DNA of 64,000 nucleotides from CAWKAV01 sp963847735 (GCA_963847735.1 CAWKAV010000027.1:17719-81718); one strand, 5' to 3'; shown: positions 43,818 to 51,647, counted from the first letter of the stretch. Notes: generated from the letters alone by a model not told the origin. Numbers and translations are program-made.

Positions 43818-45908
43818 ATGCTGCGAATCGAAAACCTGCATGTTCATTATGGTGCCGCCGAGGCTTTGCGCGGAGTCGATCTCGAGATTCCTGCCGGGGT
43901 GACAATTGCGCTGGTCGGCGCCAACGGCGCTGGCAAGAGCACCCTGCTCAAGGCGGTCATGGGCCTGTTGCGCCCGAGCCAGGGGCGAATTCTGTTGCAG
44001 GGCAAGGATGTCACCGGCGCGACAGCGGTGCGCATGGTCCGCAATGGTCTGGCCCTTTCGCCTGAGGGCCGCGAGATGTTCGGCGACCTGACGGTGCGGG
44101 AAAACCTGCGCCTGGGTGCCCTGCCGCTGGGATTGCCAGAGAGCACCGTCGCGGAGCGCATCGTTGAAATTTGCGAGCGTTTTCCGAAGCTGTCGGAACG
44201 CCTCGAACAACGCGCGTCGACCATGTCGGGTGGAGAGCAGCAGATGGTGGCCATGGGCCGCGCCCTGATGGCAAAACCGAAGCTGCTGCTGCTTGACGAA
44301 CCAAGCCTCGGTCTCGCCCCCTTGGTTACCGATGAGATTTTTGCTATTATCCACCAGCTGAGCCGTTCCGGAACCACCATCCTGCTGGTTGAACAGAATG
44401 CCGCCCGTGCCCTGTCGGCTTCGTCTTATGCCTACCTGCTCGCCAACGGCCAGATCGTCGAGGCGGGAGAGAGTCACACCCTGCTGAACGATCCGAACCT
44501 GCGGCGCGCATTTCTCGGCGCCGCATCAGAACAGAACCCGGCCGCCAGCCGGCTGGGAGCTGCGGGCCTGACCAATGTTCGCCTGGAGAAAGAGGATATG
44601 TCACACTGTTCATTCATGCCAACGTTTGCCTCTGTCGAAGAATTGATGGTTCACCAGCTCGAGGGGCTGCAATGGACCGTCAAGCATGCCTGGCAGGGCT
44701 CGAGCTTCTACCGCGAGACTTTTGACCGGGCCGGGATCAGCCCTGCAGACATCAAATCCCTTGCTGATCTCAAACGACTGCCGATGACCTCAACCGACGA
44801 TCTGCGCGACGGCTACCCCTTCCCGCTACGGGCCGTCCCTTTTGAGCAGATTGTCCGTATCCACGCCAGTTCCGGCACCACGGGCAAGCGCAAGGTGCTC
44901 GGCTATACGCAGAAGGATCTTGACGACTGGATACATTTCTTCGCCCGTTGTTACGAGGTGGCCGGTGTGACAGCCCTCGATCGGGTGCAGATCGCGGTCG
45001 GCTACGGGATCTGGACCGCTGGCATGGGTTTCCAGCTCGGTGCCGAGAAGCTCGGCGCCATGTCGGTGCCTGCCGGCCCCGGCAATATCGATCTGCAGAT
45101 CCAGTTCCTGCTTGATTTCCAGTCGACGGTGTTCTGCTCCACGGCTTCCATGGCCCTGTTGATGGCCGAAGAGATTCACCACCGCGGCATCGCCGACAAG
45201 ATCAACGTCCGGAAAGTCATCTACGGCTCGGAGCGTTCCTCCAATTCAATGCGGCAGAAAATCTCCGAGCTGTTCGGCGGCGCCGAGCTGTTCGACATCA
45301 CCGGCCTCACTGAACTCTACGGTCCGGGCACCGGCATCGAATGTTCGCACCACGACTGTATCCATTACTGGGGAGATTATTACCTGGTCGAGATCATCGA
45401 TCCGGAGACTCTCGAGGTGCTGCCCGAGGGTGAATGGGGCGAGATGGTGGTCACCACCCTCTGCAAGGAGGCTGCGCCCCTGGTACGCTACCGGACCCGG
45501 GATATTACCCGGATTATCCCTGGACCCTGCAGCTGCGGCTCCATTTTGCCGCGACATTCGCGGATCAAGGGTCGTTCGGACGATACCTTTAAGTTTCGCG
45601 GTGTCAACATCTACCCGTCGAGCATCGACACCCTGCTGTCCGGCATTCCGGGGCTCGGCTCCGAATTCCAGGTGCATCTTTCTCGCGATGACAGGAGCGG
45701 GCGGGATCACATGCGTCTGGTCGTCGAGCGCGGCCAGTCGGTCGAGCCGGGTCGAGGACCTGAACTGATCCATGAGATGCTGCACCAGTTCAAGAAGCAG
45801 CTGCTGGTGACGCCGGAAGTAGACCTAGCTGACTACGGTCATCTGCCGCGCTCGGAGCGCAAGAGCCAGAGAGTATTTGACGATCGTTTGAATGGCGACA
45901 TGGTCTAA
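43818..45908 (+). CDS. Fusion: LIV-type ABC ATPase (LivF) + phenylacetate-CoA ligase (PaaK)
   Basis: One uninterrupted 696-codon frame. Residues 1-235 are a full LivF ATPase: Walker A GANGAGKST, signature TMSGGEQQMV, Walker B LLLLDEPSLGLAP and switch VEQNA. A linker of about 25 residues (EQNPAASRLGAAGLTNV) follows. Residues 261-696 are a full AMP-forming phenylacetate-CoA ligase: RIHASSGTTGKRKVLGYT, TELYGPGTG, YRTRDI and FKFRGVNIYPSSID. No stop lies between the parts. An in-frame ATG at 44598 has GGAG nine bases upstream, so a separate ligase could also be made by internal initiation. Native fusions of this kind are not familiar to me. It follows livG by two bases. Confidence 0.85.
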   Translation: MLRIENLHVHYGAAEALRGVDLEIPAGVTIALVGANGAGKSTLLKAVMGLLRPSQGRILLQGKDVTGATAVRMVRNGLALSPEGREMFGDLTVRENLRLGALPLGLPESTVAERIVEICERFPKLSERLEQRASTMSGGEQQMVAMGRALMAKPKLLLLDEPSLGLAPLVTDEIFAIIHQLSRSGTTILLVEQNAARALSASSYAYLLANGQIVEAGESHTLLNDPNLRRAFLGAASEQNPAASRLGAAGLTNVRLEKEDMSHCSFMPTFASVEELMVHQLEGLQWTVKHAWQGSSFYRETFDRAGISPADIKSLADLKRLPMTSTDDLRDGYPFPLRAVPFEQIVRIHASSGTTGKRKVLGYTQKDLDDWIHFFARCYEVAGVTALDRVQIAVGYGIWTAGMGFQLGAEKLGAMSVPAGPGNIDLQIQFLLDFQSTVFCSTASMALLMAEEIHHRGIADKINVRKVIYGSERSSNSMRQKISELFGGAELFDITGLTELYGPGTGIECSHHDCIHYWGDYYLVEIIDPETLEVLPEGEWGEMVVTTLCKEAAPLVRYRTRDITRIIPGPCSCGSILPRHSRIKGRSDDTFKFRGVNIYPSSIDTLLSGIPGLGSEFQVHLSRDDRSGRDHMRLVVERGQSVEPGRGPELIHEMLHQFKKQLLVTPEVDLADYGHLPRSERKSQRVFDDRLNGDMV

Positions 45909-46048
45909 TGTCGGTCCGAAAAAACGACGAAATGAATTTTGTTGCGGTTGAAGGCGGTTCCGTAGAAAATAACTGATCTTCAAGGTTTCACTGTTTGTCC
46001 TGTAAGAGCACGATTGTTCTGTTCACATCAACCTGTTGAGGAGGAGTC

Positions 46049-47218
46049 ATGAGTATGAATTGGATACGTAGCATGCTGTCCGCCCTGCTGGTCGTCGCGC
46101 TCTGCGCGAGCCCGGTGCTGGCCAAGGATCCGATCAAAATCGGTGCTTTCTTTGATCTGTCCGGCCCGGCGAGTTTTATCGGCACACCGACCAAGCTGGT
46201 GGCGGAGATGGTTGTTGACAAGATCAACAAGGAGGGTGGGGTCAATGGTCAGCTGATCGAACTGGTGATCGGTGATACCGAAGGTGATCCGGCCAAGGCG
46301 ACGACCATCGCCAAGAAACTGATCTACCAGGACAAGGTTGCGGCCATCATCGGCCCGACCCGGACCGGAACCGGCATGGCCGTCAAGAAGCTGGTCGAAG
46401 AGGCTGGTATGCCGACTTTCATGACCGTTGGCGGTGACCCGGTCATCATGGGCGGTGAGAAGTTCGGTTCCTTCGAATACGTCTTCAAATCGCCGCAGCG
46501 CTCCTCGGTTGCTGTCAAGCGGCTTTACATGTACCTGCAGGAGAAGGGCTTGAAGAAGATTGCCCTGTTGACCGCAGCCGATGGCTTCGGCAAGGATGGC
46601 AGCCGCTGGCTGCAGTCACTGGCCGCCGAATACGGTCTGCAGATTGTCGCTGAAGAGTCTTTCGGTCCCAAAGACACCGACATGACCGCCCAGTTGACCA
46701 AGCTGAAGAATGCCTCACCCGATGCGCTCATCTGCTGGACCATCGGACCAGCAGGGTCGATTGTCGCCAAGAACAAGGTGCAACTCGGTATCGCTCTGCC
46801 GCTGTTCCAGTGCCATGGCCTGCCCGATCCGAAGTATATCGAGCTGGCCGGCAAAGCCTCCGAGGGCGACCGTATGCCGGCGACCAAGCTGATGGTGGTG
46901 AATGAACTTGCCGACAACGATCCGCAGAAGCCGGTCATCCAGGAGTTCGTCAGACTCTATACCGAGGCCGGTTATGACAAGCAGTTCCCGATCAACACCC
47001 ATTCCGGCTATGCCTGGGATGCCATTACCATTGTCGCTGATGCCATGAAGAAAGTCGGTGTCGAACCGAAAGCCCTGCGCGCTGCCATCGAGCAGACTAC
47101 GGGTTATGTTGGCGTTTCGGGAACCTACAATCTGACCGCTGAAGATCATAACGGTCTGGACGTTGATTCGATGGTGATCCTGGAAGTCAAAGATGGCCAG
47201 TTTGTGATGGCGAAATAG
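46049..47218 (+). CDS. livK: LIV-type ABC transporter periplasmic substrate-binding protein
   Basis: This 389-residue protein has a signal peptide (residues about 1-25, ending VLA before KDPIKIG) and a type I periplasmic binding fold of the leucine-binding family. It has GAFFDLSGPASFIG, a VIGDTEGDPAKATTIAKKL motif and IGPTRTGTGMAV in the first lobe. AGGAGGAG lies upstream of the ATG at 46049. A 140-base gap without a terminator separates it from the fusion gene, so it is probably in the same operon. The ligand is likely an aromatic amino acid or aryl acid, inferred from iorAB and paaK. A hairpin follows. Confidence 0.92.
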   Translation: MSMNWIRSMLSALLVVALCASPVLAKDPIKIGAFFDLSGPASFIGTPTKLVAEMVVDKINKEGGVNGQLIELVIGDTEGDPAKATTIAKKLIYQDKVAAIIGPTRTGTGMAVKKLVEEAGMPTFMTVGGDPVIMGGEKFGSFEYVFKSPQRSSVAVKRLYMYLQEKGLKKIALLTAADGFGKDGSRWLQSLAAEYGLQIVAEESFGPKDTDMTAQLTKLKNASPDALICWTIGPAGSIVAKNKVQLGIALPLFQCHGLPDPKYIELAGKASEGDRMPATKLMVVNELADNDPQKPVIQEFVRLYTEAGYDKQFPINTHSGYAWDAITIVADAMKKVGVEPKALRAAIEQTTGYVGVSGTYNLTAEDHNGLDVDSMVILEVKDGQFVMAK

Positions 47219-47244
47219 TCACTTTTCCTGCATGTACAATCAAA

Positions 47245-47271
47245 GAGCGGCTGACATGAAGTCAGCCGCTC
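47245..47271 (+). terminator. Hairpin after livK
   Basis: GAGCGGCTGAC and GTCAGCCGCTC form a perfect 11-bp stem with a five-base loop 26 bases after the livK stop. The tail CGGGTTTCTG is only partly T-rich. The same stem core recurs in the stronger terminator at 47807-47843. Confidence 0.7.
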
Positions 47272-47315
47272 CGGGTTTCTGACAGAGTTTAGTCTTGTTT
47301 CTATGCTTGGAAATG

Positions 47316-47351
47316 AGAGCAACAGATCGATAATCTGTTGCTCTTTAGTTT
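47316..47351 (+). terminator. Second hairpin after livK
   Basis: AGAGCAACAGAT and ATCTGTTGCTCT form a perfect 12-bp stem with a five-base loop, followed by TTAGTTTTTCTTT. It is a good terminator for the liv-ior operon. Confidence 0.75.
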
Positions 47352-47372
47352 TTCTTTAGAAACAAAAGCGGA

Positions 47373-47456
47373 ACCGGCGGGTTTCGGCCCGCCTGCCGAC
47401 ATACTTTTGCCCGGCAGCAAAAGTATGCAAAAGTGCCTTCTCCTGGCGGAGGGCAT
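47373..47456 (+). repeat. Intergenic repeat, module A, copy 2
   Basis: It matches copy 1 at 35331-35415. The core at 47400-47437 is identical over 38 bases, and the 18-base TCTCCTGGCGGAGGGCAT is at 47439-47456. The left edge begins ACCGGCGG and then diverges. Confidence 0.8.
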
Positions 47457-47683
47457 ATTCCTTCGCCTGGTTTACGTGGCTTCTATCAGGCGCTGGATAT
47501 GGAATCCGGCCCTGTTCAGGGGGCCTCTCTGCAGTGCTTTCTTGTACCGAGAAGATAATCAACACCGATTATTTGAAGTATTGCTGGGGGAGAGGACCTC
47601 AAGGGCCTCGTCAACTACGGGGGATCTGTAGACAGGTTGTCGACAGTAGCCTCCAGATTGATGTTGCCGTGATATCGAGCCAG

Positions 47684-47790
47684 ACATGCCAAGCGCAGCG
47701 CAAAAGTTTTCTTTTGCTTCGTTTTCTTTGTCGCCACAAAGAAAATGACGTTGCTGTCGGGCAACCCCGACGGTTTTGCTTTTGTTCTTT
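47684..47790 (+). repeat. Intergenic repeat, module B, copy 2
   Basis: ACATGCCAAGCGCAGCGCA at 47684-47702 is identical to the first copy. A short inverted repeat (TTTTCTTTGT/ACAAAGAAAA) follows, and then GTCGGGCAACCCCGACGG, a small hairpin. The region 47457-47683 between modules holds nothing I can identify. Confidence 0.7.
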
Positions 47791-47806
47791 TGTTTATAAG
47801 TCCTAC

Positions 47807-47843
47807 AAAAAGAGCGGCTGATACAATATCAGCCGCTCTTTTT
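47807..47843 (+). terminator. Very strong hairpin terminator before the Crp/Fnr gene
   Basis: A perfect 17-bp inverted repeat with a three-base loop (CAA at 47824-47826) that ends in TTTTT and begins with AAAAA, so it can work on both strands. Its core GAGCGGCTGA is shared with the hairpin at 47245. Confidence 0.88.
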
Positions 47844-47927
47844 GTCCCTGTATCGCGATTTATGTTATTATTTTAACTGCCTTTATAGGATGGAATAAAC
47901 CCTGAATTCTTAAACGAATGGTGCCTG

Positions 47928-48605
47928 ATGAATTATCGCCAGATCCTCAAACACAGCCCCTTTTTTGCTGGTCTTTCTGATTCAGATCTTGATGCCCTGA
48001 TGGAGCTTTCCCGCATCCGCGAACACCCGCGTGGTGAGCTGCTCTTTTCCGACGGCGAAAAGGCGGGCGGTTTTTTCGTGGTGCTGGATGGTAAGGTCAA
48101 GGTTTACAAACTCTCTCCGGACGGCAAAGAACGCATCCTGCATATCATTCATCCCGGCGGAACCTTTGCTGAGGCGGCTATCTTCGGCGATGGTTTGTAT
48201 CCGGCCTATGCGGAACCGTTGCAGGCGTCGACGTTGCTGTTTTTGCCCAAGGATGGTTTCCTCGGCTTGTTGATGGACAACGGCCAGATCGCAATCAATA
48301 TGATTGCCGGACTGTCCAGGTTCCTGCGTCAGTTTGCAAACCAGATCGAGGATCTGACCTTCAAAGATGTCCCTTCACGCCTGGCACGCTACCTGATGGA
48401 GCTTTGCCGCGGCACAAAACAGACCGTCGAACTGCCGATCTCGAAAAGCCAGCTGGCCTCCAAATTGGGCACCGTCAGCGAAACGCTCTCGCGCACGCTG
48501 CGCAAGCTCTCGGATGATGACCTGATTGCCGTCGCCGGGAAAAAGGTTGAGATCCTCGATTTTGATCGTCTGCAGGAGCTTGCCGAGAAGTGTAAGGAAG
48601 GTTGA
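47928..48605 (+). CDS. Crp/Fnr family transcriptional regulator
   Basis: This 225-residue protein has an N-terminal cyclic-nucleotide-binding-like barrel (LLFSDGEKAGGFFVVLDGKV, HPGGTFAEAAIFG), a long dimer helix and a C-terminal winged helix with recognition region KSQLASKLGTVSETLSRTL. The N-terminal Cys cluster of Fnr is absent, so oxygen sensing through 4Fe-4S is unlikely; DNR/HcpR-type sensing of NO through haem is one option. The neighbours ygbA and a ferredoxin-like gene with a palindromic Fnr-type box at 49101 fit a nitrosative-stress role. This is inference. Confidence 0.88.
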   Translation: MNYRQILKHSPFFAGLSDSDLDALMELSRIREHPRGELLFSDGEKAGGFFVVLDGKVKVYKLSPDGKERILHIIHPGGTFAEAAIFGDGLYPAYAEPLQASTLLFLPKDGFLGLLMDNGQIAINMIAGLSRFLRQFANQIEDLTFKDVPSRLARYLMELCRGTKQTVELPISKSQLASKLGTVSETLSRTLRKLSDDDLIAVAGKKVEILDFDRLQELAEKCKEG

Positions 48606-48717
48606 AAGGCGTGCAGAACGCAGGCCGAGGCACGCGGAGCGAGGGAATCAAAGGCGTTTGAATGCGGCAATTGACGTTTTCTCTTAACGCTGAACCCAGA
48701 GCAACTGTTGCCCCCAT

Positions 48718-49098
48718 ATGAACATTGTTACGAACAACACCGTACAGCCTCTGACCCGCAAAGAGATCAAGGATCTCAAGGTCTTGTTGCAATTTACCGC
48801 AGTCTACTGCCGGGTAAAGCATTCCGACGACAGTGCAATCATCACGACCAGCCAGCCCGACCTGCAAAAACTGCCCCTGCAAAAGTATCCCGTTTGTCCT
48901 GAATGTCGTGAATTCCTGCTTTATGCTTTTGAACGACGACTGCGCTGCCCCCTCGCAGAAAAACCACTCTGCAAACATTGTCCTGTCCACTGTTACAAAC
49001 CTGAATATCGCGCAAAGGTTCGCGAGATCATGCGTTTCTCCGGTCAATATCTGATCAGGCGCGGCAGGCTGGATCTGCTCTGGCATTATTTCTTCTAG
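48718..49098 (+). CDS. ygbA: YgbA family (nitrous-oxide-stimulated-promoter) protein
   Basis: This 126-residue protein belongs to the family named after nitrous oxide-stimulated promoters; E. coli ygbA is controlled by the NO-sensing repressor NsrR. The Cys-rich motifs CPECREFLLYAFERRL, RCPLAEKPLCKHCPVHCY and YRAKVREIMRFSG are diagnostic and suggest a metal or Fe-S site. Its biochemical role is unknown. The start ATG at 48718 has no clear ribosome-binding site. It lies just downstream of the Crp/Fnr regulator. Confidence 0.85.
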   Translation: MNIVTNNTVQPLTRKEIKDLKVLLQFTAVYCRVKHSDDSAIITTSQPDLQKLPLQKYPVCPECREFLLYAFERRLRCPLAEKPLCKHCPVHCYKPEYRAKVREIMRFSGQYLIRRGRLDLLWHYFF

Positions 49099-49100
49099 AC

Positions 49101-49118
49101 CTTTGACTCTGGTCAAAG
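49101..49118. promoter_or_regulatory. Palindromic Fnr/DNR/HcpR-like operator
   Basis: CTTTGAC-TCTG-GTCAAAG is a perfect 7+7 palindrome with a four-base centre, fitting the TTGAC-N4-GTCAA class bound by DNR/HcpR-type regulators. A TAAAGT at 49139-49144 would place a start near 49151, about 41 bases from the centre, the usual class II activation geometry. It controls the ferredoxin-like gene at 49197, probably through the regulator encoded at 47928. Confidence 0.6.
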
Positions 49119-49196
49119 CGAGTTTCCCTTGGCCTGGTTAAAGTTGACCCCACAATAAGCAATTTGCCGAGACTTGAACGATAGGGAGCAATAGTC

Positions 49197-49974
49197 ATGA
49201 TTAGGAAAATGGTCAAAATTGATGAAGAGAAATGCAACGGCTGCGGTGAGTGCGTGCCGTCGTGTGCCGAAGGCGCCATTCAGATCATCGACGGCAAGGC
49301 CAGGCTGCTTGCCGACAACCTCTGTGACGGTCTGGGCGCTTGTCTCGGTGACTGTCCTCTCGGCGCCATCACCGTAGAAGAACGTGAAGCCGACGAGTAT
49401 GATGAGGCCGTTGTCGAAGAGCATCTCAAGGAGATCGGCCGCGAGCCGCTGTCCCATCACGGCGAAGCGGCTGCCCCAGGCATTGGCGGCTGTCCTTCGG
49501 CGGCGGTAAAAAGTTTTTCCGCACCGGCTGGCGGCGGTTGCCCTTCGGCCCGCATGATGCACTTCCAACGCGTCTCCGGCAGAAGCAACTGCCGATCTTG
49601 CAGCACGTCCTTCACGCCTGGCACAGTGGCCGATCCAGTTGCACCTGGTGCCGCCGACCGCACCCTTTTTCCAGAATGCCGATGTGCTGCTCGCGGCTGA
49701 TTGCGCCCCTTTTGCCTATGCGGATTTCCAGGAAGAGCTGCTCAAGGGCAAAGCGCTGGCGATAGCCTGCCCGAAGCTTGATAACACGGAGCCTTATGTC
49801 GCAAAGCTGACTGCGATGATCACGCAAAGTAATATCAAAAGCCTGACCGTAGTGCATATGGAAGTGCCCTGCTGCAACGGCCTGGTCTTCATGGCCAGGC
49901 AGGCGCTCGCCAACAGCGGCCGTGATATCCCATTCGAAACGGTCTGCATCGGTATCCGCGGCGACAGGAAGTAA
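49197..49974 (+). pseudogene. 4Fe-4S ferredoxin-type protein, interrupted by a one-base frameshift
   Basis: The N-terminal part has two ferredoxin-type cysteine motifs, CNGCGECVPSCAEGAI and CDGLGACLGDCPLGAI, followed by two CPSA motifs. At about 49566-49573 the frame changes by one base: the upstream frame runs on to a stop at 49698-49700 with nonsense sequence. The other frame continues as SPAEATADLAARPSRLAQWP, then LVPPTAPFFQNADVLLAADC and VVHMEVPCCNGLV to a stop at 49972-49974. Together they make about 258 residues of one familiar anaerobe protein. It is a sequencing error, a real lesion or a programmed +1 shift. The Fnr-like box lies upstream. Confidence 0.75.
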
Positions 49975-50046
49975 CGGCACGCGGAGTGAGGGACGGGGGA
50001 CGCTAAAGCCAAACCAGTTTCCGAAACTCCGGAACGCCATGGATTC

Positions 50047-50079
50047 AAAGGCCACCGGTCATGATCGGCGGCCTTTTTT
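50047..50079 (+). terminator. Terminator after the ferredoxin-like gene
   Basis: AAAGGCC and GGCCTTT, with inner ACCG/CGG-like pairing, form a stem followed by six T in total. It separates the ferredoxin unit from the HD-domain gene. Confidence 0.7.
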
Positions 50080-50141
50080 CGTCTGGACATTCTTCCTGCC
50101 GCTCGCTACTGTTTTGATTCTGGTAAAGGAGGGCATGGCCC

Positions 50142-50681
50142 TTGATGTTCAATCTGCTTGTGAAAATATCTCCTGAACAGCAGGCTTTCCTCGCCGCGGT
50201 TCGTGCGGCAATGCAGCAATATTTCGGTGCTGATCAAAGACGCATCGAACATGCTCTGCAGGTCTGCCGCTTCGCCGAGCAGCTCCTCGCCAGCATCGAC
50301 GCCGACCCGGTGCTGACTCTCAGCGCTGCCTGCCTGCACGATATCGGTATCCACGAGGCGGAACGCAAACATGGCTCCAACGCCGGCAACTGGCAGGAGA
50401 TCGAGGGGCCGCCGATCGCCAGGGAAATTCTCGCCGACCTTGGCGCCGAAACTGCGTTCATCGACCTGGTTACGGAGATCGTCGGCAAACATCATACCCC
50501 GCGTGCGGTTGATTCTCCGGAATTCCGCATTCTCTGGGACGCTGATGCCCTGGTGAATTTTACTGAAGTTTTGCCGGCAAAAGCTGCCGGACAGATTGAG
50601 GCGATTTTGCATAAGCATATGGTCACGGAGCCAGGCTTGCGAATGGCACGCAAGCTCTTTCTTGAAGATGGCAGATCGTAA
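50142..50681 (+). CDS. HD-domain metal-dependent phosphohydrolase
   Basis: This 179-residue protein has the HD motif order: EHALQV, AACLHDIGIHEA (HD), then KHHTPRA and the Asp in LWDADALVNF. HD hydrolases act on nucleotides or other phosphate esters; this one has no attached domain that would name the substrate. A strong AAAGGAGGG lies upstream. The TTG at 50142 is at about ten bases and the in-frame ATG at 50145 at about 13, so either may be used. It ends 10 bases before the corrinoid adenosyltransferase and probably shares its message. Confidence 0.78.
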   Translation: MMFNLLVKISPEQQAFLAAVRAAMQQYFGADQRRIEHALQVCRFAEQLLASIDADPVLTLSAACLHDIGIHEAERKHGSNAGNWQEIEGPPIAREILADLGAETAFIDLVTEIVGKHHTPRAVDSPEFRILWDADALVNFTEVLPAKAAGQIEAILHKHMVTEPGLRMARKLFLEDGRS

Positions 50682-50691
50682 AGGAGTCCTT

Positions 50692-51234
50692 ATGACGGAA
50701 CCACGCAAGCTCGCCAAAGGGCTGGTTCAGGTGTACACCGGCAACGGCAAGGGCAAAACCACCGCATCATTAGGCCTGGTCTTTCGCGCCCTGGGGCACG
50801 GCCTTCGAATTCATGTCATGCAGTTCATGAAGGGGCAGACCATCTACGGTGAACTTGAAACTGCGAAGAGTTTTGCCGACCGGTTGACGATTGAACAGGT
50901 GGGCAGGGCACAATTCGTCAAGCCGGGGCGGCAGACAGAAGCTGATCGTGAGATGGCACAGTCAGCGTTCGCGCGGGCTCAAACCCTGGTTTCCGGCGGT
51001 GATTATGACTTGGTGGTGCTTGATGAGCTGAATTGTGCCGTCGATTTCGGGTTGATAGGACTTGATGCCGTCAAGAAGATGATTCGCAGCAAACCTGCCC
51101 ATACCGAACTGGTCATCACCGGCCGCAACGCTCATCCCGATATCGTTGAGCTGGCTGATCTGGTCACCGAGATGCGCGAGATCAAGCATTATTATAATGC
51201 CGGCCAGCCGGCACGGGTGGGGATTGAGTCTTAA
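50692..51234 (+). CDS. cobO: Cob(I)yrinic acid a,c-diamide adenosyltransferase (CobO/BtuR type)
   Basis: Transfers the adenosyl group of ATP to Co(I) corrinoids in cobalamin synthesis or salvage. The 180-residue P-loop protein has VYTGNGKGKTTASLGL (Walker A), VMQFMKGQ, the Walker B-like DLVVLDELN and VITGRNAHP. AAGGAG five bases before the ATG at 50692 supports this start over the upstream frame to 50596. No other cob gene is in the window. The pairing with an HD hydrolase has no known reason. Confidence 0.92.
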   Translation: MTEPRKLAKGLVQVYTGNGKGKTTASLGLVFRALGHGLRIHVMQFMKGQTIYGELETAKSFADRLTIEQVGRAQFVKPGRQTEADREMAQSAFARAQTLVSGGDYDLVVLDELNCAVDFGLIGLDAVKKMIRSKPAHTELVITGRNAHPDIVELADLVTEMREIKHYYNAGQPARVGIES

Positions 51235-51294
51235 ATGCATCGGTAAAGCAATAAACTCTACGGCTTATGCCCTAAAGCTGGTTTTCGTTTCCCA

Positions 51295-51323
51295 TTGACA
51301 GTCTGCAAGGTAGTTGCTATAAA
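51295..51323 (+). promoter_or_regulatory. Promoter of tRNA-Val (CAC)
   Basis: TTGACA (51295-51300) and TATAAA (51318-51323) with a 17-base spacer: near-consensus. Start is expected about 30 bases before the tRNA. Confidence 0.85.
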
Positions 51324-51360
51324 AATTCTCCGCTTACGGCAGTTCTGATTTCGACATAAT

Positions 51361-51435
51361 GCAGGTATAGCTCAGCGGGAGAGCATCCGCCTCACACGCG
51401 GAGGGTCGTTGGTTCAATCCCAACTACCTGCACCA
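51361..51435 (+). tRNA. tRNA-Val (anticodon CAC)
   Basis: A 75-base tRNA: acceptor GCAGGTA/TACCTGC, D arm GCTCAGCGGGAGAGC, anticodon stem TCCGC/GCGGA with loop CTCACAC (CAC, reads GUG), T arm GTTGG-TTCAATC-CCAAC and encoded CCA. A near-consensus promoter lies upstream. Confidence 0.97.
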
Positions 51436-51444
51436 GCTTTCGCC

Positions 51445-51476
51445 AAGGCTTCGGCTGGCTTGCCAGCTGAGGCCTT
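51445..51476. repeat. REP-like hairpin between tRNA-Val genes
   Basis: AAGGCTTCGGCTGGC and GCCAGCTGAGGCCTT form a 15-bp stem with two G-U pairs and a two-base loop. No T-run follows. It resembles small palindromic extragenic elements, though only one copy was noticed here. The rest of 51436-51647 contains no gene. Confidence 0.45.
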
Positions 51477-51599
51477 GTTCATTTCCCCCCTGGTTTCCAA
51501 TGGACAATCTGTCTCGATCATCTCTCGTCTCCTAGATTCCCCTTCGAATACAGCCCCTAGATTTTTCAAGCAAACATCGGAAATTGCGTTGAAAAAGTC

Positions 51600-51628
51600 T
51601 TGACAGGGTAGAACTCCTCTGATAAATC
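51600..51628 (+). promoter_or_regulatory. Possible promoter of tRNA-Val (GAC)
   Basis: A consensus TTGACA at 51600-51605, with GATAAA (51621-51626, 15-base spacer) or TAAATC (51623-51628, 17-base spacer) as -10. Confidence 0.55.
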
Positions 51629-51647
51629 TAACCGGCATTTTGGGTGC

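Noticed and set aside
51436..51647. Small protein gene between the tRNA-Val genes
   Set aside because: The open frames overlap the tRNA or the hairpin and have no start signals.
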